From Linanthus parryae (taxonomy: Eukaryota > Streptophyta > Magnoliopsida > Ericales > Polemoniaceae): a DNA stretch of 64,000 bases. Positions 13,425 through 25,249 of this stretch are shown piece by piece. The position numbers and the translations under genes are program-made. The notes under the pieces were generated by a model, which was not told the DNA's origin, made no database searches, and saw only the letters and a program-made list of their open reading frames with translations. How positions within the stretch are numbered: position 1 is the stretch's first letter; every line of letters starts with the position of its first letter. Location: assembly GCA_023055425.1 (NCBI GenBank), contig JALGPY010000002.1:123330088-123394087 (forward strand), read 5' to 3'.

Positions 13425-14793
13425 CTAGTGGACACCGCAATGTTACAAAAATTGAGATTAACCTTTGACTATAGAGTTGGTCGATGACTTTATTTGACCA
13501 AAAGTAGTTCTTTGAGCTAGTGGACACCGCAACAGTAAAAATTTGAGATTAACCTTTTATTTTTAGAGTTAATCGATTACTTCATTTTACCAAAACTAGT
13601 GGTTTAAGCTAGTGGACACTGCAACGTTAAAAATTTGAGATTAACCTTTTATTTTTAGAGTTAATCGGTAACTTTATTTGACCAAAAGTAGTGGTTTAAG
13701 CTAGTGGACACCTCAATGCTTAAAATTTGAGATTAACCTTCGACTTTAGAGTTGGTCGATGACTTTATTTGACCAAAAGTAGTGGTTTGACCTAGTGGAC
13801 ACCGCAACGTTAAAAATTAGAGATTAACCTTTGACTTTAGAATTAGTTGATGACTTTATTTGACCAAAATCAGTGGTTTGAGCTAGTGGAGACCGCAACG
13901 CTAAAAATTGAGATTAACCTTTGACTTTAGAGTTGGTCGGTGACTTTATTTGACCAAAAGTAGTTGTTTGAGCTAGTGGACACCGCAACAGTAAATATTT
14001 GAGATTAACCTTTTATTTTTAGATTTAATCTATGACTTCATTTTACCAAAAGTAGTGGTTTAAACTAGTTGACACCGCAACGTTAAAAATTTGAGATTAA
14101 CCTTTTATTTTTAGAGTTAAGCGGTAACTTTATTTGACCAAAAGTAGCGGTTTAAGCTAGTGGACACCTCGACGTTTAAAATTTGAGATTACCTTTTGAC
14201 TTTAGATTAGGTCGATGTCTTTATTTGACCAAAAGTAGTGATTTGACCTAGTGGACACCGCAACGTTAAAAATTTGAGATTAACCTTTGACTTTAGAATT
14301 GGTTGATGACTTTATTTGACCAAAATCAGTGGTTTGAGCTAGTGGACACCGAAACGCTAAAAACTTGAGATTAACCGTTGACTTTGAGTTGGTCGACGAC
14401 TTTATGTGACCAAAAGTTGTGGTTTGAGCTAGTGGACACCGCATCATTAAAAATTTAAGATTAACCTTTGACTTTCGAGTTGGTCGATGACTTTATTTGA
14501 CCAAAAGTAGTGGTTTGAGCTAGTGGACACCGTAACGCTACAAATATTGAGATTAACCTTTGACTATTGAGTTGGTCGATGACTTTATGTGACCAAAAGT
14601 AGTGGTTTGAGCCAGTGGACACCGCAAAAGTAAAAATTTGAGATTAAACTTTTATTTTTAGAGTTAATCGATAACTTTTTTGACCAAAAGTAGTGGTTTA
14701 AGCTAGTGGACACGGCAGCGTTAAAAATTTGAGATTAACCTTTGACTTTAGAGTTGCTCGATGGATTTAATTGACCAAAAGTAGTGGTTTGAG
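13425..14793 (+). repeat. Satellite HOR-2, copy 4 (15 monomers)
   Basis: Marker at 13508. Private changes are gtagtgatttgacc (near 14238) and cgtaacgctacaaat (near 14532). Homology to a fifth unit stops just after 14793: the next monomer has gttaaaaattt at 14811, where HOR-2 would have gttacaaaaat. Confidence 0.94.
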
Positions 14794-14975
14794 CTAGTGG
14801 ACACCGCAATGTTAAAAATTTGAGATTAACCTTTGACTTTAGAATTGGTGGATGACTTTATTTGACCAAAATCAGTGGTTTGAGCTAGTGGACACCGCAA
14901 CGCTAAAAATTTGAGATTAACCATTGACTTTAGAGTTGGTCGATGGCTTTATTTGACCAAAAGTAGTGGTTTGAG
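14794..14975 (+). repeat. HOR-1 monomers 23-24 resuming after HOR-2
   Basis: Two monomers in the HOR-1 order that follows monomer 22. The first has caatgttaaaaattt with gaattggtggatgac and aaaatcagtgg; the second has caacgctaaaaattt. They show that the four HOR-2 units sit inside one HOR-1 copy and do not replace its end. Confidence 0.8.
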
Positions 14976-15388
14976 CTAGTGGACACTGCAACGCTAAAAA
15001 TTTGAGATTAACCTTTGACTTTAGAGTTGGTCGATGACTTTATTTGACCAAAAGTAGTTGTTTGAGCTAGTGGACACCCTAACAGTAAAAAATTGCGATT
15101 AACCGTTTATTTTTAGAGTTAATCGATGACTTCATTTTACCAAAAGTAGTGGTTTAAACTAGTGGACACCGCAACGTTAAAAATTTGAGATTAACCTTTT
15201 ATTTTTAGAGTTCAGCGGTAACTTTATTTGACCAAAAGTAGTGGTTTAAGCTAGTGGACACCTCAACGTTTAAAATTTGAGATTAACCTTTGACTTTAGA
15301 GTTGGTCGTTGACTTTATTTGACCAAAAGTAGTGGTTAGACCTAGTGGACACCGCAACGTTAAAAATTTGAGATTAACCTTTGACTTT
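14976..15388 (+). repeat. Diverged satellite monomers left of the LINE
   Basis: Four complete monomers and most of a fifth, continuing the array. One class B monomer is unusual (accctaacagtaaaaaattgcg near 15076). The last monomer breaks off after cctttgacttt, and its continuation is found at 17849, on the other side of the retrotransposon. Confidence 0.88.
15375..15388 (+). repeat. Target-site duplication, left copy
   Basis: The 14-bp string taacctttgacttt ends here and is repeated exactly at 17835-17848. It is ordinary monomer sequence duplicated by the LINE insertion. The T run that ends it merges with the LINE tail, so the boundary is uncertain by up to 3 bp. Confidence 0.93.
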
Positions 15389-15719
15389 TTTTGGGTGAAC
15401 TTTAAATTTTGGATAAAGAGGGAGAAATCAGTACAGGTTTACAAGGGGCATTCCCCAGGTAAAACTAGACAAAGCAACAAGCTAAGCAAAACAAGAAAAC
15501 CAGGTTTACAAGGAGATTCCTAGTAAAGCTAATTGGCCAAATGACCCTAGCAAAGCAGATCCTAAAATAAGCTAAGCTATACACATTTAAAAGCAGGTTT
15601 GCTAGATGAGGTCTAGCAACACATAATCAGTACATCAAGTACATGTGAGAAAACTAAAGCTATTACAACAAATAGTATATTCATAAATAGATGGTAGGGG
15701 TTAAAACCCCAGACAACAT
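15389..15719 (-). other. LINE 3' untranslated region and A tail
   Basis: The 331 bp between the ORF2 stop and the target-site duplication have no long ORF and no satellite homology. The 13-mer caggtttacaagg occurs twice on the plus strand (15434-15446 and 15501-15513), 67 bp apart, a small internal direct repeat. The A tail is only 4 to 7 nt, depending on how many T residues belong to the duplication. No clear AATAAA was seen on the sense strand near the end. Confidence 0.8.
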
Positions 15720-17834
15720 CTAATGAACATCAAAACCAAATTGAGCAATGGATCTACATACAACAGCAGCAGGCTTCTTGAGACTTGTGTGGAATCTTGC
15801 ATTCCTCTCTTTCCATAAAAAATAGACAGCAGCAGCAACACATCTTTTAATCCTTGAGTTCCTTGCTGTTTTAGCAGTCAGAGCAGAGGAGAGGAAATCA
15901 ATAAGAGAAGTCCAATCTAATCTTGGCAGCTTGATAGAACATGTAGCTTCAACTTGACTTAGAATCTGTGAAGAGTAAGAACACTTGAAAAAAAGATGAT
16001 CATGGGTTTCATCAAACAGTCCACAAAGAAGACAACATGAAGAAGTGGTAATACCCCAAGAGACAAGTTTATCTGCAGTAGATAATCTGCATCTCAATGC
16101 AAGCCAGAGAATAAATCCATGTCTAGGAATGTGGCTGGAGAACCAACATAAATGGTGCCAATTAACCACTGCATTTGAAGATCTAAAGGACTGCCATGCT
16201 GTGGTAATTGTGAAATTGTGTGCAATACCATCAAACCAAAGAAGTTCATCAGGGACATCAGAGTCGCAAGAAACAGAGTTTGAAAGAGCAATCAGACCCT
16301 GTACATAAATATGGTGTTGGCATGGCCATGTGATCTTACCCTCAGTGATGATGGTTGAGAGTTTTGCAAATCTGGGAATAGCAGTGTCATACATGATTCT
16401 CTCTCCCAGGAACTTGTAAATTGGACCTTTTGGCAACCAAAAATCCCACCATAAGTGGGTCAGACTACCATTTCCAATCTTCCACAAACAGAATTTGTGA
16501 ATTTCAGGCTTCAATCCAATGGCTTTCCTCCAGAACCATGAGGCTCCTTTTGGACATTTAATTGACCAAAAACTTCTTCCCCTGAGCAGATAACAATGGG
16601 CCCATTTGCACCATAGGGATTCTGATTTCTGAGCAAGAATGTGCCATATATTTTTGGTGATTGCTGCTTTGTTCCATTCTTTGGACCTTTTTAACCCAAG
16701 TCCCCCTTCTTCAAGTGGAAGACACACATCAACCCATGCTACTTTTGCCCCTGAACTTCTCATTTCAGCTCCTGTCCATAAGAAGTTTCTCATAACCTGT
16801 TCAATCTCACTGTGCACTTTAACAGGTAGGATGAAAATTGAGCACCAATACATTTGGATAGCAAATAACACTGTTCTTATCAATTGAATCCTTCCTGCAA
16901 AAGAAAGATATTTTGCAGTCCATGTGCATACTTTGGCTGTTAATCTATCCACAAGCTCCTTACAATCTGTAGCCTTGAGTTTAGTAGTGATGAGTTGCAC
17001 TCCTAGATATCTGACTGGGAGTGAGCCTTCAGAGAAGCCAAACAAATCCTTGATCTTCAGCTTTGTATCATTGTCAATATTTGTGAAGAAAATGTTGATT
17101 TTCTGTGGATTTGGGCACAAACCAGAGGCCAAGGAGAATGAATCCAGGGCTTTCTTAATGCATGTAGCAGTTCCAAGAGAACCATGAGAGAAAATAAGCA
17201 GATCATCTGCAAATCATATGTGGGTGACAGAGTTTTTCTTGCATCTGCTATGGAACTTAAAATCTAGTTGAGAAGCTGCAATTGCTAAATTCCCAGCTAG
17301 AGCCTCCATAACTATCACAAAAAGGTAGGGGGAGACAGGGTCTCCCTGCCTTAACCCTCTAGTACCTTCGAAGAGTCCAAATAACTCACCATTCATGGAT
17401 ATACTATATGTCACAGTGGAGATACAAGCATATATCCATTTCATCATTTGCGTTGGGAAAGCCATACATCTTAGGACTTCCATAAGAAAATCCCAATCAA
17501 CAGTGTCGTAAGCCTTCATCAGATCCACCTTCAGTGCACAAGATGGAGGGCCTTCATCAAGGTGACAATTCCTTAAGAGTTCTTGGGAGAGAAAAATATT
17601 GTCAACTATGCTTCTTCCTTTGACAAAAGCAGATTGTGACTCATGTATAAGGAAAGCCAACACAGCTTTAATTCTAATTGCAATCAACTTTGACACACAC
17701 TTGTATATTGTATTACAGCAAGAAATAGGTCTGTAGTGCTTAACTTCATCAGGTAGAGGGATTTTAGGCACTAGTGCAATACTTGTAGCATTAACAGCTT
17801 TAAGCATTTTACCTGGAGTGAAGAACTCTTTAAC
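15720..17834 (-). pseudogene. LINE ORF2 fragment: reverse transcriptase plus zf-RVT, one internal stop
   Basis: This is one reading frame of 705 codons, open to the truncation edge at 17834 and broken once by TGA at codon 207 (17214-17216). A free-standing ATG occurs at codon 10 (17807), but the frame enters from upstream, so it is not a real start. Codons 35-70 hold the YRPISCCN fingers motif and a SAFVKGRS block; 101-110 hold KVDLMKAYD (motif A, catalytic Asp 104); 160-175 hold GLRQGDPVSPYLF (motif B). FADD (motif C, Asp 210-211) follows directly after the stop. Later come RYLGV (about 275) and the C-terminal zinc-binding (zf-RVT) domain with CxxC (about 601-604), HxH (about 611-613) and Cys 618. 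No RNase H domain is seen. The frame ends at TAG in 15720-15722. With the endonuclease missing and the stop inside the active-site block, it is dead. The lack of any frameshift suggests a fairly young copy. Confidence 0.93.
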
Positions 17835-17848
17835 TAACCTTTGACTTT
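17835..17848 (+). repeat. Target-site duplication, right copy
   Basis: Exact second copy of taacctttgacttt. It abuts the 5' truncation point of the LINE (plus-strand ...ctctttaac) and continues into monomer text agaattggttgatgac. Confidence 0.93.
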
Positions 17849-20159
17849 AGAATTGGTTGATGACTTTATTTGAAAATCAGTGGTTTGAGCTAGTGGACAC
17901 CGCAACGCTAAAAACTTGAGATTAACCGTTGACTTTGAGTTGGTCGACGACTTTATGTGACCCAAAGTTGTGGTTTGAGCTAGTGGACACCGCAACATTA
18001 AAAATTTGAGATTAACCTTTGACGTTAGAGTTGGTCGATGACTTTATTTGACAAAAAGTAGTGGTTTGAGCTAGTGGACACCGCAACGTTACAAAAATTA
18101 AGATTAACCTTTGACTATAGAGTTGGTCGATGACTTTATGTGACCAAAAGTAGTGGTTTGAGCCAGTGGACACCGCAACAGTAAAAATTTGAGATTAAAC
18201 TTCTATTTTTAGAGTTAATCGATAACTTTGTTTGACCAAAAGTAGTGGTTTAAGCTAGTGGACACCGCATCGTTAAAAATTTGAGATTAACCTTTGACTT
18301 TAGAGTTGCTCAATGGCTTTAATTGACCAAAAGTAGTGATTTGAGCTAGTGGACACCGCAATGTTAATAATTTGAGATTAACCTTTGACTTTAGAGTTTG
18401 TCGATGACTTTTTTGACCAAAAGTAGTGGTTTGACCTAATGAACACCGCAACGTTAAAAATTTGAGATTAACCTTTGACTTTAGAGTTGGTCGATGACTT
18501 TATTTGACCAAAAGTAGTGGTTTGAGCTAGTGGACACCACGATGTTACAAAAATTGAGATTAACCTTTGACTTCAGAGTTGGTCGATGACTTTATTTGAC
18601 CAAAAGAAGTTGTTTGAGCTAGTGGACACCGCAACAGTAAAAATTTGAGATTATCCTTTTAATTTTAGAGTTAATCGATGACTTCATTTAACCAAAAGTA
18701 GTGGTTTAAGCTAGTGGACACCGCAACGTTAAAAATTTGAGATTAAGCTTTTATTTTTAGAGTTAAGCGGTAACTTTATTTGACCAAAAGTAGTGGTTTA
18801 AGCTAGTGGACACCTCAACATTTAAAATTTAACCTTTGACTTTATAGTTGGTCGATGACTTTATTTGACCAAAAGTAGTGGTTTGACCTAGTGGACACCG
18901 CAACGTTAAAAATTTGAGATTAACCTTTGACTTTAGAATTGGTCGATGAATTTATTTGACTGAAATCAGTGGTTTGAGCTAGTGGACACCGCAACGCTAA
19001 AAACCTGAGATTAACCTTTGACATTAGAGTTGGTTGATGACTTTATATGACCAAAAGTTGTGGTTTGAGCAAGTGGACACAGCAACATTAAAAATTTGAG
19101 ATTAACCTTTGACTTTGAGTTGGTATATGACTTTATTTGACCAAAAGTAGTGATTTGAGCTAGTGGACACCGCAACGTTACAAAAATTGAGATTAACCTT
19201 TGACTATAGAGTTGGTCGATGACTTTATTTGACCAAAAGTAGTTGTTTGAGCTAGTGGACACCGCAACAGTAAAAATTTGAGATTAACCATTTATTTTTA
19301 GAGTTAATCGATGACTTCATTTTACCAAATCTAGTGGTTTAAGCTAGTGGACACCGCAACGTTAAAAATTTGAGATTAACCTTTTATTTTTAGAGTTAAT
19401 CGGTAACTTTATTTGACCAAAAGTAGTGGTTTAAACTAGTGGACACCTCAACTTTTAAATTTGAGATTAACCTTTGACTTTAGAGTTGGTCGATGACTTT
19501 ATTTGACCAAAAGTAGTGGTTTGACCTCGCAACATTAAAAATTTGAGATTAACCTTTGACTTTAGAATTAGTTGATGACTTTATTTGACCAAAATCAGTG
19601 GTTTGAGCTAGTGGACATCGCAACGCTAAAAATTGAGATTAACCTTTGACTTTAGAGTTGGTCGATGACTTCATTTGACCAAAAGTAGTTGTTTGAGCTA
19701 GTGGACACCGCAACAGTAAATATTTGAGATTAACCTTTTATTTTTATATTTAATCGATGACTTCATTTTACCAAAAGTAGTGGTTTAAACTAGTTGACAC
19801 CGCAACGTTAAAAAATTTGAAATTAACCTTTTATTTTTAGAGTTAAGCGGTAACTTTATTTGACCAAAAGTAGCGGTTTAAGCTAGTGGACACCTCAACG
19901 TTTAAAATTTGTTATTAACCTTTGACTTTAGAGTTGGTCAATGTCTTTATTTGACCAAAAGTAGTGGTTTGACCTAATGGACACCGCAACGTTAAACATT
20001 TGAGATTAACCTTTGACTTTAGAGTTGCTCGATGGCTTTAATTGACCAAAAGTAGTGGTTTGAGCTAGTGGACACCGCAATGTTAAAAATTTGAGATTAA
20101 CCTTTGACTTTAGAATTGGTGGATGACTTTATTTGACCAAAATCAGTGCTTTGAGCTAG

Positions 20160-21211
20160 TGGACACCGCAATGCTAAAAATTTGAGATTAACCTTTGACT
20201 TTAGAGTTGGTCGATGACTTTATTTGACCAAAAGTAGTGGTTTGAGCTAGTGGACACCGCAACGTTACAAAAATTGGGATTAACCTTTGACTATAGAGTT
20301 GGTCGATGACTTTATTTGACCAAAAGTAGTTGTTTGAGCTAGTGGACACCGCAACAGTAAAACTTTGAGATTAACCTTTTATTTTTAGAGTTAATCGATG
20401 ACTTCATTTTACCAAAACTAGTGGTTTAAGCTAGTGGACACCGCAACGTTAAAAATTTGAGATTAACCTTTTATTTTTAGAGTTAGTCGGTAACTTTATT
20501 TGACCAAAAGTAGTGGTTTAAGCTAGTGGACACCTCAACATTTAAAATTTGAGATTAACCTTTGACTTTAGAGTTGGTCGATGACTTTATTTGACCAAAA
20601 GGAGTGGTTTGACCTAGTGGACACTGCAACGTTAAAAATTTGAGATTAACCTTTGACTTTAGAGTTGGTCGATGACTTTATTTGACCAAAAGTAGTGGTT
20701 TGAGCTAGTGGACACCGCAACGCTAAAAATTTGAGATTAATCTTTGACTTTAGAGTTGGTCGATGACTTTATTTGACAAAAAGTAGTGGTTTGAGCTAGT
20801 GGACACCGCAACGTTACAAAAATTGGGATTAACCTTTGACTATAGAGTTGGTCGATGACTTTATTTGACCAAAAGTAGTTGTTTGAGCTAGTGGACACCG
20901 CAACAGTAAAAATTTGAGATTAACCTTTTATTTTTAGAGTTAATCGATGACTTCATTTTACCAAAACTAGTGGTTTAAGCTAGTGGACACCGCAACGTTA
21001 AAAATTTGAGATTAACCTTTTATTTTTAGAGTTAGTCGGTAACTTTATTTGACCAAAAGTAGTGGTTTAAGCTAGTGGACACCTCAACATTTAAAATTTG
21101 AGATTAACCTTTGACTTTAGAGTTGGTCGATGACTTTAACTGACCAAAAGTAGTGGTTTGACCTAGTGGACACCGCAACGTTAAAAATTTGAGATTAACC
21201 TTTGACTTTAG
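20160..21211 (+). repeat. Tandem duplication of a 6-monomer block (549 bp)
   Basis: The block from about 20160 is repeated from about 20709, at an offset of 549 bp. The shared rare variant is gttacaaaaattgggatt (near 20264 and 20813); gttagtcggtaac also recurs. The second copy diverges near 21211, so it is slightly short. Edges are approximate. Confidence 0.75.
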
Positions 21212-21639
21212 AATTAGTTGATGACTTTATTTGACCAAATCCAGTGGTTTGAGCTAATGGAAACCGCAACGCTAAAAATTGAGATTAACCTTTGACATTA
21301 GAGTTGGTCGATGACTTTATTTGACCAAAAGTAGTTGCTTGAGCTAGTGGACACCGCAACAGTAAATATTTGAGATTAACCTTTTTTTTTTAGAGTTAAT
21401 CGATGACTTCATTTTACCAAAAGTAGTGGTTTAAACTAGTTGACACCGCAACGTTAAAAATTTGAGATTAACCTTTCATTTTTAGAGTTAAGCGGTAACG
21501 TTATTTGACCAAAAGTAGTGGTTTAAGCTAGTGGACACCTCAACGTTTAAAATTTGAGATTAACCTTTTACTTTAGAGTTGGTCGTTGACTTTATTTCAC
21601 CAAAAGCAGTGGTTTGACCTAGTGCACACCGCAACGTTA

Positions 21640-23600
21640 AAAATTTGAGATTAACCTTTGACTTTAGAATTGGTTGATGACTTTATTTGACCAAAATCAG
21701 TGGTTTGAGCTAGTGGACACCGCAACGCTAATAACTTGAGATTAACCGTTGACTTTGAGTTGGTCGACGACTTTATGTGACCAAAAGTTGTGGTTTGAGC
21801 TAGTGGACACCGCAACGTTACAAAAATTGAGATTAACCTTTGACTATAGAGTTGGCCGATGACTTTATGTGACCAAAAGTAGTGGTTTGAGCCAGTGGAC
21901 ACCGCAACAGTAAGAATTTGAGATTAAACTTTTATTTTTAGAGTTAATCGATAACTTTGTTTGACCAAAAGTAGTGGTTTAAGCTAGTGGACACCGGAGC
22001 GTTAAAAATTTGAGATTAACCTTTGACTTTAGAGTTGCTCGATGGCTTTAATTGACCAAAAGTAGTGGTTTGAGCTAGTGGACACCGAAATGTTAAAAAT
22101 TTTAGATTAACCTTTGACTTTAGAATTGGTGGATGACTTTATTTGACCAAAATCAGTGGTTTAAGCTAGTGGACACCGCAACGCTAAAAATTTGAGATTA
22201 ACCTTTGACTTTAGAGTTGGTCGATGACTTTATTTGACCAAAAGTAGTGGTTTGAGCTAGTGGACACCGCAATGTTACAAAAATTGAGATTAATCTTTGA
22301 CTTCAGAGTTGGTCGATGACTTTATTTGACCAAAAGAAGTTGTTTGAGCATGGACACCGCAACAGTAAAAATTTGGGATTATCTTTTTAATTTTAGAGTT
22401 AATAAATGACTTCATTTTACCAAAAGTAGTGGTTTAAGCTAGTGGACACCGCAACGTTAAAAATTTGAGATTAACCTTTTATTTTTAGAGTTAATCGGTA
22501 CCTTTATTTGACCAAAAGTAGTGGTTTAAGCTAGTGGACACCTCAACGTTTAAAATTTGAGATTAACCTTTGACTTTAGAGTTGGTCGATGACTTTATTT
22601 GACCAAAAGTAGTGGTTTGACCTAGTGGACACCGCAACGTTAAAAATTTGAGATTAACCTTTGACTTTAGAATTGGTTGATGACTTTATTTGACCAAAAT
22701 CAGTGCTTTGAGCTAGTGGACACCGCAACGCTAATAACTTGAGATTAACCGTTGACTTTGAGTTGGTCGACGACTTTATGTGACCAAAAGTTGTGGTTTG
22801 AGCTAGTGGACACCGCAACATTAAAAATTTGAGATTATCCTTTGACTTTAGAGTTGGTCGATGACTTTATTTGACCAAAGTAGTGGTTTGAGCTAGTGGA
22901 CACCGCAACGTTTCAAAAATTGAGATTAACCTTTGACTATAGAGTTGGTCGATGACTTTATGTGACCAAAAGTAGTGGTTTGAGCCAGTGGACACCGCAA
23001 CAGTAAGAATTTGAGATTAAACTTTTATTTTTAGAGTTAATCGATGACTTCATTTTATCAAAAGTAGTGGTTTAAGCTAGTGGACACCGCAACGTTAAAA
23101 ATTTGAGATTAAACTTTTATTTTAGAGTTGCTCGATGGCTTTAATTGACCAAAAGTAGTGGTTTGAGCTAGTGGACACCGAAATGTTAATAATTTGAGAT
23201 TAACCTTTGACTTTAGAATTTGTGGATGACTTTATTTGACCAAAATCAGTGGTTTGAGCTAGTGGACACCGCAACGCTAAAAATTTGAGATGAACCTTTG
23301 ACTTTAGAGTTGGTCGATGACTTTATTTGACCAAAAGTAGTGGTTTGAGCTTGTGGACACCGCAATGTTACAAAAGTTGAGATTAATCTTTGACTTCAGA
23401 GTTGGTCGATGACTTTATTTGACCAAAAGAAGTTGTTTGAGCTAGTGGACACCGCAACAATAAAAATTTGAGATTATCTTTTTAATTTTAGAGTTAATCG
23501 ATGACTTCATTTTACCAAAAGTAGTGGTTTAAGCTAGTGGACACCGCAACGTTAAAAATTTGAGATTAACCTTTTATTTTTAGAGTTAAGCGGTAACTTT
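21640..23600 (+). repeat. Segmental duplication of about 1.0-1.1 kb
   Basis: Two adjacent stretches share rare variants: cgctaataacttgag at about 21725 and 22728 (offset 1,003), accgaaatgttaa near 22084 and 23178, and gattaatctttgacttc near 22288 and 23391 (offset 1,103). The rise in offset is about one monomer, so one copy gained or lost a monomer. Edges are approximate. Confidence 0.65.
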
Positions 23601-25249
23601 ATTTGACCAAAAGTAGTGGTTTAAGCTAGTGGACACCTCAACGTTTAAAATTTGTGATTAACCTTTGACTTTAGAGTCGGTCGATGAATTTATTTTACCA
23701 AAAGTAGTGGTTTGACCTAGTGGACACCGCAACGTTAAAAATTTGAGATTAACCTTTGACTTTAGAATTGGTTGATTACTTTATTTGACCAAAATCAGTG
23801 GTTTGAGCTAGTGGACACCGCAACGCTAAAAACCTGAGATTAACCTTTGACTTTAGAGTTGGTCGACGACTTTATATGACCAAAAGTTGTGGTTCGAGCT
23901 AGTGGACACCGCAACATTAAAAATTTTAGATTAACCTTCGACTTTAGAGTTGGTATATGACTTTATTTGACCAAAAGTAGTGGTTTGAGCTAGTGGACAC
24001 CACAACGTTACAAAAATTGAGTTTAACCTTTGACTATAGAGTTGGTCGATGACTTTATTTGACCAAAAGTAGTTGTTTGAGTTAGTGGACACCGCAACAG
24101 TAAAAATTTGAGATTAAACTTTTATTTTTAGAGTTAATCGATGACTTCATTTTATCAAAACTAGTGGTTTAAGCTAGTGGACACCACAACGTTAAAAATT
24201 TGAGATTAACCTTTTATTTTTAGAGTTAATCGGTAACTTTATTTGACCAAAAGTAGTGGTTTAAGCTAGTGGACACCTCAACGTTTAAAATTTGAGATTA
24301 ACCTTTGACTTTAGAGTTGGTCGATGACTTTATTTGACCAAAATCAGTGGTTTGAGCTAGTGGACACCGCAACGCTAAAAATCGAGATTAACCTTTGACT
24401 TTAGAGTTGGTCGATGACTTTATTTGACCAAAAGTAGTCGTTTGAGCTAGTGGACACCGCAACAGTAAATATTTGAGATTAACCTTTTATTTTTAGAGTT
24501 AATCGATGACTTCATTTTACCAAAAGTAGTGATCTAAATTAGTTGACACCACAACGTTAAAAATTTGAGATTAACCTTTTATTTTTAGAGTTAAGCGGTA
24601 ACGTAATTTGACCAAAAGTAGTGGTTTAAGCTAGTGGACACCTCTACGTTTAAAATTTGAGATTAACCTTTGACTTTTTAGAGTTGGTCGTTGACTTTAT
24701 TTCACCAAAAGTAATGGTTTGACCTAGTGGACACCGCAACGTTAAAAATTTGAGATTAACCTTTGACTTTAGAATTGGTTGATGACTTTATTTGACCAAA
24801 ATCTGTGGTTTGAGCTAGTGGAGACCGCAACGCTAAAAACTTTAGATTAACCGCTGACTTTGAGTTGGTCGACGACTTTATGTGACCAAAAGTTGTGGTT
24901 TGAGCTAGTGGACACAGCAACATTAAAAATTTGAGATTAACCTTTGACTTTAGAGTTGGTCGATGACTTTATTTGACCAAAAGTAGTGGTTTGAGCTAGT
25001 GGACACCGCAACGTTACAATAATTGAGATTAACCTTTGACTGTTCAGTTGGTCGATGACTTTATGTGACCAAAAGTAGTGGTTTGAGCCAGTGGACACCG
25101 CAACAGTAAAAATTTGAGATTAAACTTTTATTTTTAGAGTTAATCGATAACTTTTTTTGACCAAAAGTAGTGGTTTAAGCTAGTGGACACCACAGCGTTA
25201 AAAATTTGAGATTAACCTTTGAATTTAGAGTTGCTCGATGGCTTTAATT

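Larger units (their letters stand above)
15389..17834 (-). mobile_element. 5'-truncated plant LINE (L1-type) insertion
   Basis: A 2,446-bp non-LTR retrotransposon fragment inserted into the satellite, sense strand minus. From right (5') to left (3') it holds most of a reverse transcriptase, the C-terminal zinc-binding domain, a 331-bp 3' region and a short A tail (seen as tttt at 15389-15392). A perfect 14-bp target-site duplication flanks it. Joining 15388 to 17849 restores an ordinary monomer of the gaattggttgatgac type. The nick position, CTTT/AGAA, resembles the TTTT/AA preference known for L1 endonucleases. ORF1, the endonuclease and the start of the reverse transcriptase are absent, as is typical of incomplete target-primed reverse transcription. 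It cannot move by itself. Confidence 0.95.

Noticed and set aside
1..15000. CRISPR-like array of regular repeats
   Set aside because: There are no unique spacers: the whole 91-bp unit is repeated head to tail, and a eukaryotic LINE interrupts it. This is satellite DNA.
15332..15523. Plus-strand ORF of 63 codons across the satellite-LINE border
   Set aside because: It starts in a monomer and runs antisense through the LINE 3' region; a chance frame with no recognisable product.
16045..17187. Plus-strand ORFs of 82-87 codons and a 65-codon minus-strand ORF inside the LINE
   Set aside because: They overlap the LINE ORF2 frame in other frames or on the other strand; the ORF2 frame has clear reverse transcriptase and zf-RVT motifs, these have none.
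17214..17807. Independent gene beginning at the ATG at 17807
   Set aside because: The frame continues upstream to the truncation edge at 17834 and downstream past the stop into ORF2, so this is one broken LINE frame, not a separate gene.
19011..19262. Minus-strand ORF of 83 codons with internal repeats
   Set aside because: It reads straight through satellite monomers; a near-identical ORF occurs at 21651-21902 and most monomers carry stops. No start context, no conservation beyond the repeat.
21651..21902. Minus-strand ORF of 83 codons
   Set aside because: Same chance reading of satellite monomers as at 19011.
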